From Lachnospiraceae bacterium (GTDB lineage: Bacteria > Bacillota > Clostridia > Lachnospirales > Lachnospiraceae): a DNA stretch of 64,000 nucleotides. Location: contig JAILRA010000077.1 of NCBI GenBank assembly GCA_024698715.1, positions 1 to 64,000 on the forward strand, in the 5' to 3' direction. The notes below the pieces were generated by a model. That model was not told the origin of the DNA. It worked only from the letters and a program-made list of their open reading frames with translations, and did no database searches. The number at the start of each line of letters is the position of its first letter. Positions within the stretch are counted from its first letter, which is position 1. Position numbers and translations under genes: made by a program. This document shows, in pieces, positions 18,182 through 27,962 of this stretch.

Positions 18182-19684
18182 GTGAATATTCTGCTTGATG
18201 CGTATTTTGATTCGAATTACGGGGACGATATTTTTATAAAAGGTATAACATCTGTTTTTTCTTCGCATAAATTCTATGCGTTTCTTGAGCATTATCCGGA
18301 AAAGATCGTCAGATGGGCGGACGGGATACCCAATCTTTTTCCACTTCCCGAAAACGATCTGTTTCTTGATAAAAAAATGTTTGATGCCTATATCTGCGTT
18401 GGCGGGGATATCTTTCCCGACGGCGGGGATTTTTCCAAGAGAAAGGCATATATCGATTCTGTCAAAAGTATCGGAGGAACGGTTGCATTTCTCGGATTCA
18501 GCATGTTTCATTCGTATTCGGAAGAAACTCGCAGGGATATCTTTGAAATGATGAGCAAAGCTGACATCGTCTCACCGAGAGACAGCGAGTCGGTTAAGAT
18601 TCTTAAAAGCATAATTCCCGAAAAAGAAATTGAATATATGGCCGACCTGGCATTTTCAACATGTCTTATTCCCGAATCGGAGAATAAGAGTACTTTTGAT
18701 GTCATGGGAATTTCAGCCAGAAAGCCGGGATCTTCAGATGAAGAAACGTATAAAAAATATACTGCTTCCCTGGCCGAAGCGGTTAATTCATATTTGGGCG
18801 GAAAAGACGGTCGAAGAGTGGTCCTGTTCGGATTATCCGACGGGATCAATTCAGACAAGGAAGTAACGGAAGATATTTTATCCATGGTAAGCGATACCGA
18901 GAGAGTGGATACGGTAATGTATGGCGGCGATACAGATGCTGTCAAAACGGAGTTTTCCAAATGTTCGTTTGTGATATGCACCAGATTCCATGCGATCGTA
19001 ACCTGCCTTTCGATGAACATTCCTTTTATACCCGTTTCTTATGAGGTAAAAACGGAACATCTTCTTGAAGATATCGGATATAATGGAGTCCGCTTTGATT
19101 ATAAAGAAATGGAAGGCCTCGCTGAAGCTGTTGAGAAAATAGCTTCTGATATCGATACATCCGTTGCACCGGACTTGTACGATAAGGATATGTTCAATGA
19201 ATATATATCCGGATCAGGAAAGAAACTTTCGGAACTTAAAGAAAAACTGAATGCTCCGGCATGTACGGATGCGATAAGCAAAGAGTTCGACACCGAAAGT
19301 TCCTATACGGAAGTGATCTACGGAAAGAAAGAGGGCGAAATCGTAACCCGGAGAAAAGCACGCGAAAAAGAAATCCTTGATGCAATGGATTCATATGTTT
19401 CAACCATTGAAAAGCTCAAAGCCGATGTTGAAGAGCATGTTGAAACGATCAATAAGCTTAATGATGAAAACAAAGGATTGTTCACGCAGATCGAGGAAGC
19501 AAACGATCGAAATTCCGAACTGTTCAAAACGATAGAAGAGATCAATGCAAGGAACGCCGAGTATTTTAAGATCATAGAAGAAGTGAATGCCAGAAATGCC
19601 GAATGCAATAAAACAATAGAAGAACTTAATGCAAAACTGGACTTAAGACCGGGATTCTTAAAGAACATGAAGAAGAAGACCTGA
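18182..19684 (+). CDS. Polysaccharide pyruvyltransferase-like protein with a C-terminal coiled coil
   Basis: This 500-residue protein fits the polysaccharide pyruvyltransferase family (CsaB/WcaK-like). The N-terminal Rossmann half begins ILLDAYFDSNYGDDIFIKG and has ICVGGDIFPDGG. The C-terminal half has CTRFHAIVTCLSMNIPFIPV, the family signature. It probably transfers a ketal-linked pyruvate from phosphoenolpyruvate to a polymer sugar. Residues about 395-490 form a coiled coil with tandem units like IEEINARNAEYFK. The start is GTG after a GGTGGGGG site. Two SLH-domain proteins are encoded directly downstream, and SLH domains bind pyruvylated wall polymers, which supports the call. Some family members are not pyruvyltransferases, so the donor is inferred. 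Confidence 0.78.
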   Translation: MNILLDAYFDSNYGDDIFIKGITSVFSSHKFYAFLEHYPEKIVRWADGIPNLFPLPENDLFLDKKMFDAYICVGGDIFPDGGDFSKRKAYIDSVKSIGGTVAFLGFSMFHSYSEETRRDIFEMMSKADIVSPRDSESVKILKSIIPEKEIEYMADLAFSTCLIPESENKSTFDVMGISARKPGSSDEETYKKYTASLAEAVNSYLGGKDGRRVVLFGLSDGINSDKEVTEDILSMVSDTERVDTVMYGGDTDAVKTEFSKCSFVICTRFHAIVTCLSMNIPFIPVSYEVKTEHLLEDIGYNGVRFDYKEMEGLAEAVEKIASDIDTSVAPDLYDKDMFNEYISGSGKKLSELKEKLNAPACTDAISKEFDTESSYTEVIYGKKEGEIVTRRKAREKEILDAMDSYVSTIEKLKADVEEHVETINKLNDENKGLFTQIEEANDRNSELFKTIEEINARNAEYFKIIEEVNARNAECNKTIEELNAKLDLRPGFLKNMKKKT

Positions 19685-19821
19685 TTTACGAAATAAAAGA
19701 ATAAACTTTGATTTAAAAACAGAAGAATAAATTACAAATTGACAAAATAGATAAATCGGAAGTGTATCTGGTTTTGAATTGACGTTTGCGTACGGTATTA
19801 ATGCGGCATGGAGATAATAAT

Positions 19822-21546
19822 ATGACAAAACTTCAGAAAAAATTAACATTAACGGTATTTACAATATTGATTATTGCAGTATTCGGTCTGACATATACAA
19901 TCGACGCTAAAGCTAATGACGGTGATATTCCGATAGACAGTGCGCATTTTCCCGATCCGAATTTCATGACATTTGTTTTGAGGGAATGCGATACCGATCA
20001 TGACGGTATTCTGAGTCTTGCGGAAAGAACCTCGAGATTGTATATCGATGTCGAAAGTTACGGATATGACGATGAAACGGATTCGGGCGATATACTTGTC
20101 ATGAACGATCTGACGGGGCTGGAATATTTTCCTTCGCTCAAAGAATTATGGTGTGCCAACAATAATCTTACACAACTGAACATAAGCGGTAATTCCGAAT
20201 TGGAATTGTTGCTTTGTTCCGGCAATAAACTTACATATCTTGATGCGGGCAATCATACCAAACTTACAGAAATCAATTGTTCTGAAAACAATCTTACCGG
20301 ATTAAATATCAGCGGATGTACCGGCTTGAAGAGCCTGGTATGCAATGATAATAAACTGACAAGCCTCGATATAAGCACCAATACCGCTCTTGAGGCTTTG
20401 TATTGCGATAATAACAAATTATATGCTCTGACTGCAGGCAACAACATTTCATTAAAAACAATTTACTGTCAGAGAAACGGTTTTACCGGACTGAATTTCG
20501 GTTTCGCACCTAATCTGGAAGAATTGTGCTGTTCGGAAAACAAGCTTGAACAGTTGAATGTAAGTAATAATACGGTATTAAAAGAACTTTATTGTGATCA
20601 TAATAATCTGGCCGATTTAAATGCTGCCGGATGCACTAATTTAAATGCATTGATTTGCAGTCATAACAAATTATCATCACTCAATATAAGTAAAAATACG
20701 GAATTAAGATCGCTTTTTGTTCATAAAAATCCATTAACAAAACTGATTATAGCAAATAATCCGTATCTCGTTAAAGCTTACAAAAGCGGAAACACAGAAC
20801 AGGTTGAAGATTTGGATGGAGAAGTTTATCTGTATTATTTCTATGCTGACGATCGCGGAGAAGAATATTATGATTTCAGTACCAATCCGAATGTACCGGT
20901 TATAGATGTCGGAACCGTTGAAAATATATTCGATGACGTATATCCGAATCAATGGTATGTCAGTGCAATCCAGTTTGTTTATGATGCCGGACTGATGATA
21001 GGAAAGGGCTACAGATTCGGAACGGCTGATCATACAACAAGGGAGGAATTCGTACAGATACTTTACGCTTTAAGCAGCCGTCCGCCGGTAGAAAACGAAA
21101 ATGAGATGTCATTTCCGGATGTTGCTCAGGATGCATATTATGCAAAGGCTATTCTCTGGGCGAAAAGATGCGGATTCGTGAACGGAAACGGGGACGGAAA
21201 CTTCGGTGTCGGACAGCCGATTCACCGTGAAGCGGTGGCACAGATCTTTTATAAATATACAATAGCATGTCGTTATGATGCTTCTTTTAATGCAAATGCA
21301 CTTGACGGATTCATTGATGTTGCAGATGTCAGCCCCTGGGCGAAGGATGCATTATGCTGGTCAGTCGGGAAGGGTATCATCGGCGGAAAACCGGCTTCGA
21401 ACGGGCAGGGACTCTTAATAGATCCGGGCAAACCTGCAACCAGAGCTGAAATAGCTCAGATGATAAAGAAATATATTGATTTTTGGGTAAGCTCCAATCC
21501 TGAAAATGACAATCTGAGCAGAATCGGAATTTGGGGACAAAAATAG
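19822..21546 (+). CDS. Secreted leucine-rich-repeat protein with EF-hand loop and SLH domains
   Basis: A 574-residue surface protein. Residues 1-32 are a signal peptide ending in IDAKA. A canonical EF-hand calcium loop, DTDHDGILSLAE, follows at about 57-68. About ten 21-residue leucine-rich repeats (about 100-320) of the type NKLTSLDISTNTALEALYCD come next. The C-terminus holds three SLH modules (about 370-560) with FPDVAQDAYYAKAILWAKR and TRAEIAQMI. It should be held to the wall through a pyruvylated polymer and offer a protein- or glycan-binding surface. GGAG eight bases before ATG 19822 decides the start over a TTG 36 bases upstream. TTGACA at 19739-19744 could be a -35 box, but no good -10 follows. 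Confidence 0.85.
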   Translation: MTKLQKKLTLTVFTILIIAVFGLTYTIDAKANDGDIPIDSAHFPDPNFMTFVLRECDTDHDGILSLAERTSRLYIDVESYGYDDETDSGDILVMNDLTGLEYFPSLKELWCANNNLTQLNISGNSELELLLCSGNKLTYLDAGNHTKLTEINCSENNLTGLNISGCTGLKSLVCNDNKLTSLDISTNTALEALYCDNNKLYALTAGNNISLKTIYCQRNGFTGLNFGFAPNLEELCCSENKLEQLNVSNNTVLKELYCDHNNLADLNAAGCTNLNALICSHNKLSSLNISKNTELRSLFVHKNPLTKLIIANNPYLVKAYKSGNTEQVEDLDGEVYLYYFYADDRGEEYYDFSTNPNVPVIDVGTVENIFDDVYPNQWYVSAIQFVYDAGLMIGKGYRFGTADHTTREEFVQILYALSSRPPVENENEMSFPDVAQDAYYAKAILWAKRCGFVNGNGDGNFGVGQPIHREAVAQIFYKYTIACRYDASFNANALDGFIDVADVSPWAKDALCWSVGKGIIGGKPASNGQGLLIDPGKPATRAEIAQMIKKYIDFWVSSNPENDNLSRIGIWGQK

Positions 21547-21617
21547 GACAGAACAAATCTGTGTACAATTCGAATAAAAAAAATATAAAAAATTGGTTAA
21601 TTTATTTTAAAAAAAAT

Positions 21618-21646
21618 CTGACAAGAAGAAAAAAATATTGTAAAAT
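21618..21646 (+). promoter_or_regulatory. Candidate promoter of the cysteine peptidase gene
   Basis: CTGACA (21618-21623), a 17-base A-rich spacer and TAAAAT (21641-21646). The very AT-rich upstream tract (21575-21615) resembles an UP element. The gene starts 63 bases downstream, after GGAG. Confidence 0.5.
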
Positions 21647-21708
21647 TAAGATTAACTCAGTGGCGTTTAGAGAGCGCAGAGAATAAATGTAAAGGAGATT
21701 CTATTGTT

Positions 21709-24627
21709 ATGGGTAACAACCACTCAAACAACAACCGGAAGAAGAGTCATTTCAGGTTATGGTACAGAAATGTAGCATTTTTAACCGGATTTGTTCTTTT
21801 ATTTACTATGGCGTTCAGCCCGGTAACAGTCACAGCCAATAAGGACGTTGCCGAGGATGCTCAGTTCGAAATAGTACCGGTACAAGACGAAATCGATGAT
21901 TTGGCACCTGCTGATGTCGAAGATGAAGAAGACGCAGATGTTGAAGACGAAGATGAAGACGATTCAGAAGATGCAGATGATGAAAATCCCGAAGACGCAG
22001 AAGATGAGGATGATTCAGAAGATGCAGACGATGAAGAGCCTGAAGACACAGACGACGGAGACGAATACGTTGAAGACGAAGATGAGGACGAAGATGAGGA
22101 CATCGACGATGGTTCAAAATTCATAGAGGAAGAGGAAGATGAAATCGTTCTTGTTCCTTGGGATGATCCGAATTACAAAGTTAACGACTATTTGCCTGTT
22201 ACTGATTCCGAAATTATGAGAAAGGATACATATGTAGAAGGCGAAATTCCTGTATACGGTCTTCCTTCTTCATACGATTCCAGAAGCGCGGGAAGAGTAA
22301 CTACAGTTAAAGATCAGAATCCTTACGGTGCATGCTGGAGTTTTTCATGTATGGCTTCGATGGAAAGTTCAATGCTTGGTAAAGGCAAGAACCTTGATTT
22401 GTCGGAGATGCATTTGGTTCGTTACGCACGTCAGAACCCCGGCGATCCTTTGGGCGGAACAAATGATGACGTTATTTCCACTTCCGGCAGCGTAACCGAC
22501 TGGTTGGATTACGGCGGAAATGTTATGCTTGACCATCATGCCCTGACTGCATGGAGAGGTGCGGCTTTAGAAAGTTACAACAAGTATCCTCAGAATCCCG
22601 GAGTAAATACAATTGATGATGCTTTCAATCATGATGCTGTTCATTTACAGAACTTTATCTATCTGCATACATCTTGGGATAGCGGAAATGCAGTTAAGCA
22701 GGCTATTATGACTTACGGTGGAATAGCAACATCCGTAGGTATGTATTCAAATACAATTAATGAACAGACTTGGGCTATGTATGTTCCCGGATCAGGTTCA
22801 AACCATGCCGTAACTATTGTCGGATGGGATGACAATTATCCGAGAAGCAATTTCGGTCCTAATTATTATCCTTCAGGAAACGGTGCTTGGCTTATAAAGA
22901 ACAGCTGGGGAACCAACTGGGGTCTTGACGGATATTTCTGGGTTTCTTATGAAGATAAGACAATCAGTGATACATATTCATTTGTTATGGATGCGGATGT
23001 TGCCAGCACATACGATCACAACTATCAGTATGACGCATCACAGATTGATACATCCTGTACTACATACGGAAAAGTTGCCAATGTATTTACCGTAAAAGGC
23101 AATAAGAATCAGGAATTAAAAGCTGTTGCAATGGATTTCGATTATTCAAATCAGAACTATTCTGTTCAGATTTATAAAGATCTTAAAGATGCCAGCAATC
23201 CTGAAAGCGGTACTCCCTGCTTAAGCAGTCCTGTGACAGGAAAAACGGGTTATTTCGGATATTATACGGTAAAATTACCCAAGGCTGTCACTCTTAAACC
23301 CGGACAGACATTTGCGGTAGTATATACAGTAACACCTACGAGCGGAAGTTCAACAAGTGTTTGCGCAGAAAGATCATATTCGGGACTTTGGGATGTAATT
23401 ACATACAAAGCAAGTTCAAAAGCAGGTCAGAGTTTCTATACAAACAGCAGCGGAAGCTGGGTTGACTATGGTAAATCCGGAAACGGAAACATCCGTATCA
23501 AAGCATTTACAAAAGATGCACAGGCTGTTGCACCCAGCGGAATCGGTGTTACACCCGATAAGTTGAACCTTGAAAAAGGAAAGAGCTATACATTAAAAGC
23601 TAAAGTTGTTCCCGAAAATGCAGATCAGAAAGTTACATGGAGCAGTGCAAATACAAAAATTGCTACTGTTGACTCCAAAGGTGTTGTTAAAGCTGTTGCA
23701 CCCGGAACAGTTAACATCACAGCTAAAACAGTCAACGGACTTACTTCAAAATGTGTAGTTAAAGTTATTGTTAATCCTTCAAGTATCAAGTTGGATAAGA
23801 CAAAAGCTACAATGTATCTGAACAAGACTAAGACACTTACATTAAAGGCTACATTGGCTCCTACGGATGTTACCGAAAAGACAATTACATGGACCGTAAG
23901 TGATCCTAAATTGGCTAAAGTATCCGCTAAGGGTGAAGTAACCATGTTTAAACCCGGTATTGTTACAATTACTGCAACAACTACCAATAAGAAGTCAGCT
24001 AAGTGTGTCATCACTGCATTAAGTGATAACAATTCAAAGAACATCTTTGCCGATGTTGAATACAACACATGGCAGTATAAAGCAGCTATTTATGTATACA
24101 ACAAGGGCGTTATGACAGGTAAGGGTGAAATGGGAAGCACAGGAAGAATCATCTTCGATCCCAACACCGGACTTAAGCGTGAAGAGTTCACTCAGATTCT
24201 TTATGCTAAAGAAGGAAAACCTTCGGTTAAATACACATCGACATTTGACGATGTTCCTAAGGGACAGTGGTATACAAACGGCGTTTTGTTCTGCTATAAC
24301 AAGGGCATTGTAGGCGGTGTCGGAGACGGATCAAGTTTCGGTACCGGCCAGGGCGTTCAGAGACAGCAGCTCTGCCTGATGCTTTACAAATATGCTAAGT
24401 ATAAGAAATACGATACAAAGACCAAGATCAGCGGCAAACCCACCATCAATGATTTCAAAGATAAGGGTAAAGTTGCTTCTTGGGCTAAGGATGCGGTTAA
24501 CTGGGCATTATGCCATGGTGTAATGAGCGGTACATCTGACGGATATCTCAATCCTGAGAATACTGCAACCAGAGTTGAAACTGCTACCATTATCAAGAGT
24601 TTCGATACAAATGTTGTTAAGAAATAA
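21709..24627 (+). CDS. Secreted papain-like (C1) cysteine peptidase with Big2 and SLH domains
   Basis: A 972-residue cell-surface protease. A signal peptide (about 1-43) is followed by an extreme Asp/Glu linker (about 55-150) built of near-repeats such as DSEDADDE. The papain-like domain (about 180-430) has catalytic Cys209 in GACWSF, His366 in SNHAVTIVGWDD and Asn398 in IKNSWGTNWG. Next comes a beta-rich domain of the kind often appended to such enzymes (about 440-600), two bacterial immunoglobulin-like Big2 modules (about 605-770) and three SLH modules (about 780-965, ending with TRVETATII). It should degrade or process extracellular proteins while attached to the wall. The acidic linker may bind calcium or act as a pro-region. 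Confidence 0.88.
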   Translation: MGNNHSNNNRKKSHFRLWYRNVAFLTGFVLLFTMAFSPVTVTANKDVAEDAQFEIVPVQDEIDDLAPADVEDEEDADVEDEDEDDSEDADDENPEDAEDEDDSEDADDEEPEDTDDGDEYVEDEDEDEDEDIDDGSKFIEEEEDEIVLVPWDDPNYKVNDYLPVTDSEIMRKDTYVEGEIPVYGLPSSYDSRSAGRVTTVKDQNPYGACWSFSCMASMESSMLGKGKNLDLSEMHLVRYARQNPGDPLGGTNDDVISTSGSVTDWLDYGGNVMLDHHALTAWRGAALESYNKYPQNPGVNTIDDAFNHDAVHLQNFIYLHTSWDSGNAVKQAIMTYGGIATSVGMYSNTINEQTWAMYVPGSGSNHAVTIVGWDDNYPRSNFGPNYYPSGNGAWLIKNSWGTNWGLDGYFWVSYEDKTISDTYSFVMDADVASTYDHNYQYDASQIDTSCTTYGKVANVFTVKGNKNQELKAVAMDFDYSNQNYSVQIYKDLKDASNPESGTPCLSSPVTGKTGYFGYYTVKLPKAVTLKPGQTFAVVYTVTPTSGSSTSVCAERSYSGLWDVITYKASSKAGQSFYTNSSGSWVDYGKSGNGNIRIKAFTKDAQAVAPSGIGVTPDKLNLEKGKSYTLKAKVVPENADQKVTWSSANTKIATVDSKGVVKAVAPGTVNITAKTVNGLTSKCVVKVIVNPSSIKLDKTKATMYLNKTKTLTLKATLAPTDVTEKTITWTVSDPKLAKVSAKGEVTMFKPGIVTITATTTNKKSAKCVITALSDNNSKNIFADVEYNTWQYKAAIYVYNKGVMTGKGEMGSTGRIIFDPNTGLKREEFTQILYAKEGKPSVKYTSTFDDVPKGQWYTNGVLFCYNKGIVGGVGDGSSFGTGQGVQRQQLCLMLYKYAKYKKYDTKTKISGKPTINDFKDKGKVASWAKDAVNWALCHGVMSGTSDGYLNPENTATRVETATIIKSFDTNVVKK

Positions 24628-24660
24628 TTGTACTTAAAATAACAGAATATTTAATTTATT

Positions 24661-24686
24661 GTGCCTCGATTGAAAAATCGGGGCAC
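24661..24686 (+). terminator. Hairpin after the cysteine peptidase gene
   Basis: GTGCCTCGAT pairs with ATCGGGGCAC (one G-U pair) around TGAAAA. The stem is strong but no T run follows, so it may be an inefficient terminator or an RNA-stabilising end that lets some transcription continue into the next gene. Confidence 0.45.
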
Positions 24687-24717
24687 AACAATATTCTGAC
24701 GACGGAGATTATGAAGC

Positions 24718-26406
24718 TTGGATAGACGAAGTACAAGCGGAAAGAATAAAATATTTGATCCGGCTCTTATTACGGCCGGAATTGTTTTTGTATTTATAAC
24801 GATATTGACAAGGTCTTTGACCGTAAACGGCAATATCGTTTATTCCATTCCATTTTTAGCAGTTTCCTTATCTGCTTCCGCGATCATCGGAACCGGTCTG
24901 GGAGTGTTACTTGGCTTTCTTTTGGATTTTTCACACAAACATATTCAGATTTCGGACGAGACGGAGGCAAACAAAAGATCATTCTTTGTTTTTCCCGTTT
25001 CTTTTATTATAGTATTAATTTCTTTTATTCCTTATTTTTTGGCTTATTTCCCCGGAATACTCGCGTATGACTCATATATACAGATAGGACAGATCCTAAA
25101 CGGACAGTATAATGAGCATCATCCGCTTTTTCATACATTACTGATAAAGTTTTCTCTTGAGACAGGGAACAAACTGTTTGGCAGTCTTAATTCGGGAGTG
25201 GCGATATATGCTTTGTTGCAGTGCATTTTGCTCTCGGCGGTTTTCGCATACGGTATCTTTGTTTTGCACAGGAGAGGACAAAGGGTTTATTCTCTTCTTG
25301 TACTTTTATTGACTGCTTTGTTTCCGTTTAACGGCTATATGGCGGTCAGTGTGACAAAAGATATTCCTTTTTCAGCATTTTTCCTTCTTTCGGTTATACT
25401 TATATCCGAAATACCGGATGAAAAGAGATCATCATTTAAATACATTAAAGCAACTCTGCTCTTTATATCTGCTTTGCTTTGTGTGCTCTTTAGAAACAAT
25501 GCAAAATATGCCTATGCTTTTCTTGCTTCGGTATTTATAATTATTCTTATAGTTGGCTTGATCGGTAAAAACATCGGTGCGGTTAAAAATGTGCTTATCA
25601 TTTTTTTAAGCGTCTTATTGGCAATCGGTGCAGGACTGATCATCCTTACGGTGCTCTCCGGATCCCTCGGTGCCGTTCAGGGCGATAGAAGAGAAATGTT
25701 GAGCGTACCCATTCAGCAGCTGGCCAGAACCTATGTATATCATGCAGGAGTGGGCGTAATGCCTGAAGATGACAATACCATGGACGAAGAGTCGAAAGCG
25801 CTGATAAACGAGTTTTTGCTTTATGACAGTGCATGCCTTTACAGACAGGATATTTCAGATCCTGTAAAGCGAAATACCAACACATGGGTTGTAGTAAACA
25901 AAACCGGAGAATTTGCGAAAACGTATCTTAAACTCTTAAAGAAGTATCCCGGTGATTACATCAATGCTTTTCTCGCACTTAACGCGGGCTTTCTGGATAT
26001 CGGTGATGAATCGCATGCTCACATAAACGAGAATCCTCCGCTTAAAGGACTGGGATATGTTCAGACGAGATGGTCGGATACCCTTTTTGAAGACGGATTC
26101 AGCAAAGATCCCAAATGGGAATATATGAGCGGAATTCTGGATAAGTGGGCTGAAGAAAACTTTTATCTGAATATTCCTATCCTGAAATATATTTTTATGC
26201 CCGGAGTTTATCTCTGGATATATATTGTTTTCGCCATAAACTGTATAAGAAGGAAAAATATGAAAGCCGCAGGAGTGCTGGCTCTGGTTACCGGATATTA
26301 TATCACTATGTTTTTCGGACCATGTGTGCAGTTAAGGTACATATATCCGGTAATGATAACGGTTCCGTTTCTGACTTTGTACGGAATAAGAGGAAAATCG
26401 GAATAA
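24718..26406 (+). CDS. Polytopic membrane protein, DUF6020-like (GT-C-type glycosyltransferase candidate)
   Basis: A 562-residue membrane protein with about 11-12 hydrophobic helices. It shares AYDSYIQIGQILNG, EHHPLFHTLLIKF, SVTKDIPF and SVPIQQLART with the protein at 40505-42343, so the two are paralogues of one family, which I believe corresponds to DUF6020. The acidic and His residues in the first extracytoplasmic loop resemble the layout of GT-C glycosyltransferases that use lipid-linked sugars, but activity is not established. The start is TTG, ten bases after GGAG; the nearer ATG at 24711 reads only MKLG before a stop. Its TAA overlaps the next ATG. Confidence 0.7.
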   Translation: MDRRSTSGKNKIFDPALITAGIVFVFITILTRSLTVNGNIVYSIPFLAVSLSASAIIGTGLGVLLGFLLDFSHKHIQISDETEANKRSFFVFPVSFIIVLISFIPYFLAYFPGILAYDSYIQIGQILNGQYNEHHPLFHTLLIKFSLETGNKLFGSLNSGVAIYALLQCILLSAVFAYGIFVLHRRGQRVYSLLVLLLTALFPFNGYMAVSVTKDIPFSAFFLLSVILISEIPDEKRSSFKYIKATLLFISALLCVLFRNNAKYAYAFLASVFIIILIVGLIGKNIGAVKNVLIIFLSVLLAIGAGLIILTVLSGSLGAVQGDRREMLSVPIQQLARTYVYHAGVGVMPEDDNTMDEESKALINEFLLYDSACLYRQDISDPVKRNTNTWVVVNKTGEFAKTYLKLLKKYPGDYINAFLALNAGFLDIGDESHAHINENPPLKGLGYVQTRWSDTLFEDGFSKDPKWEYMSGILDKWAEENFYLNIPILKYIFMPGVYLWIYIVFAINCIRRKNMKAAGVLALVTGYYITMFFGPCVQLRYIYPVMITVPFLTLYGIRGKSE

Positions 26407-27962
26407 TGAAAAACAGGCAAAAAGGAACAAAAGCAGAATACGTACTTGTCGTAATACTGTCCATACTGGCGGTCTTTTTTACATGTTTTCTTATGCTGAA
26501 TGTAATTACCAAAACTGCGGTCGCGGGAGATATGTCAGTACAGAAGATGATCGTTGAATGGGAAAAACCGATATCATCGATCATTCTGCTTGCGGTATTT
26601 GCAGTTCCCGGATTTTTCGTGATAAAGAATTCATATGAAGACAGAAATAAGGTATTGTTCTTTACGGTTCTTACGGTACATGTCCTTCTGGGATTTGTTT
26701 TGGTCCTTTTTGCGAGAAGCGCACCCGGAGGAGATGCAGCTGCGGTTTACAATATGGCTGCACAGGCTGCCGAAGGAGATATGGGATTTTTCACTTCGGG
26801 AGAATCCTACCTTTCTTACTATCCGCAACAGATCGGACTGACAGTGTTTTTATCCGTTATATTACGGGAGATAAACGCGATCCCTTATACACTGTCGCCG
26901 CACCATGCTATCAAAGTTCTGTATGTGCTCATGAATGCGGTTTCGTTGACATTCGGATACCTTTTTGTAAAAGAAGCGTGGGAGAACGATAAGATAACTG
27001 CGGCATTTCTTTATATTTCATTTGTCAATCTGCCGTTTATTATGTATTCTTCGTTTATTTACGGCGAGATCCCGTCTTTTTGTGCCATGTCGGTCTGCAT
27101 GTATTTCCTGTTAAGATATGAAAAAAGAAAAGGACCGGCCTTTATCAACATACCGGTATTTGTCATCATGCTTTCACTGTCGGTATTTTTAAGGAAGAAT
27201 TCGCTGATATTTGTTATAGCGGTTGTTATATCTCTTATCCTGACTTTCCTCAAGCGCAAAAAGGCCGAATTCCTGATTGTAGCCGCAGTGGCACTTATTT
27301 TGGCTCTTCTTATTTTGCCTGCGACAATCAAGATTTTTGAGAATAAGACGGAAAGAAAACTGGATTCGGGAGTTACGATGTATTCTTATCTTGCAATGGG
27401 AATGCAGGAAAGTGAACGCGGTCAGGGATGGTATAACGGATTTAATTTCGATACCTATAAGAATACCGGAATGGATACAAAGGAAACAAACAGGATAAGT
27501 TCGGAAGCGATAAAAGAAAGAGTGGGATATTTTAAGGAAAATCCCAAAGAAGCACTGAAATTCTACATTGGAAAGTTCAGGACTCAGTGGTGTGACCCGA
27601 CTCTTGCGAGCTGTCAGGCCACATATAATGACTTTGGGGGAAGATCTTCATTTTTCACTTCGATATACGATGGCAAACTCAATTCTTTTTATGTGGCACT
27701 TTGTAATATGTTCCAGAATGCAGTCTGCATCGGAGCATTTATCTGGTCCATGATCAATCTCAAAAATGTCCTGACACATAAGAACACGGACAAGAGCATA
27801 ATTATCTATCTTGGTATAATAACCGTTCTTGGAGGCTTCATTTTCCATATGATATGGGAAGCGAACAGCAGATACATTTTCCCCTATGCGATGCTTCTTG
27901 TACCATACGGTGCGGCAGGACTCGGGGAAATTTTTTCCATGGAATCCAAATACGATGACTGA
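26406..27962 (+). CDS. Polytopic membrane protein, GT-C/family 39-like glycosyltransferase candidate
   Basis: A 518-residue membrane protein with about 11 helices. The first large loop holds SAPGGDAAAVYNMAAQAAEG and YYPQQIGLTVF, reminiscent of dolichyl/polyprenyl-phosphate-mannose-type GT-C enzymes, whose acidic loop residues are catalytic. It would act on the outer face of the membrane, using a lipid-linked sugar to modify a wall polymer or protein. The ATG overlaps the previous stop by one base (TAATG) and the 3' end overlaps the next gene by 8 bases, so the three genes form one tightly coupled unit. The family assignment is by general resemblance only. Confidence 0.68.
   Translation: MKNRQKGTKAEYVLVVILSILAVFFTCFLMLNVITKTAVAGDMSVQKMIVEWEKPISSIILLAVFAVPGFFVIKNSYEDRNKVLFFTVLTVHVLLGFVLVLFARSAPGGDAAAVYNMAAQAAEGDMGFFTSGESYLSYYPQQIGLTVFLSVILREINAIPYTLSPHHAIKVLYVLMNAVSLTFGYLFVKEAWENDKITAAFLYISFVNLPFIMYSSFIYGEIPSFCAMSVCMYFLLRYEKRKGPAFINIPVFVIMLSLSVFLRKNSLIFVIAVVISLILTFLKRKKAEFLIVAAVALILALLILPATIKIFENKTERKLDSGVTMYSYLAMGMQESERGQGWYNGFNFDTYKNTGMDTKETNRISSEAIKERVGYFKENPKEALKFYIGKFRTQWCDPTLASCQATYNDFGGRSSFFTSIYDGKLNSFYVALCNMFQNAVCIGAFIWSMINLKNVLTHKNTDKSIIIYLGIITVLGGFIFHMIWEANSRYIFPYAMLLVPYGAAGLGEIFSMESKYDD

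Noticed and set aside
21861-22124. Minus-strand ORF made almost only of serine.
   Set aside because: It is the antisense reading of the Asp/Glu linker of the cysteine peptidase and has no ribosome site.
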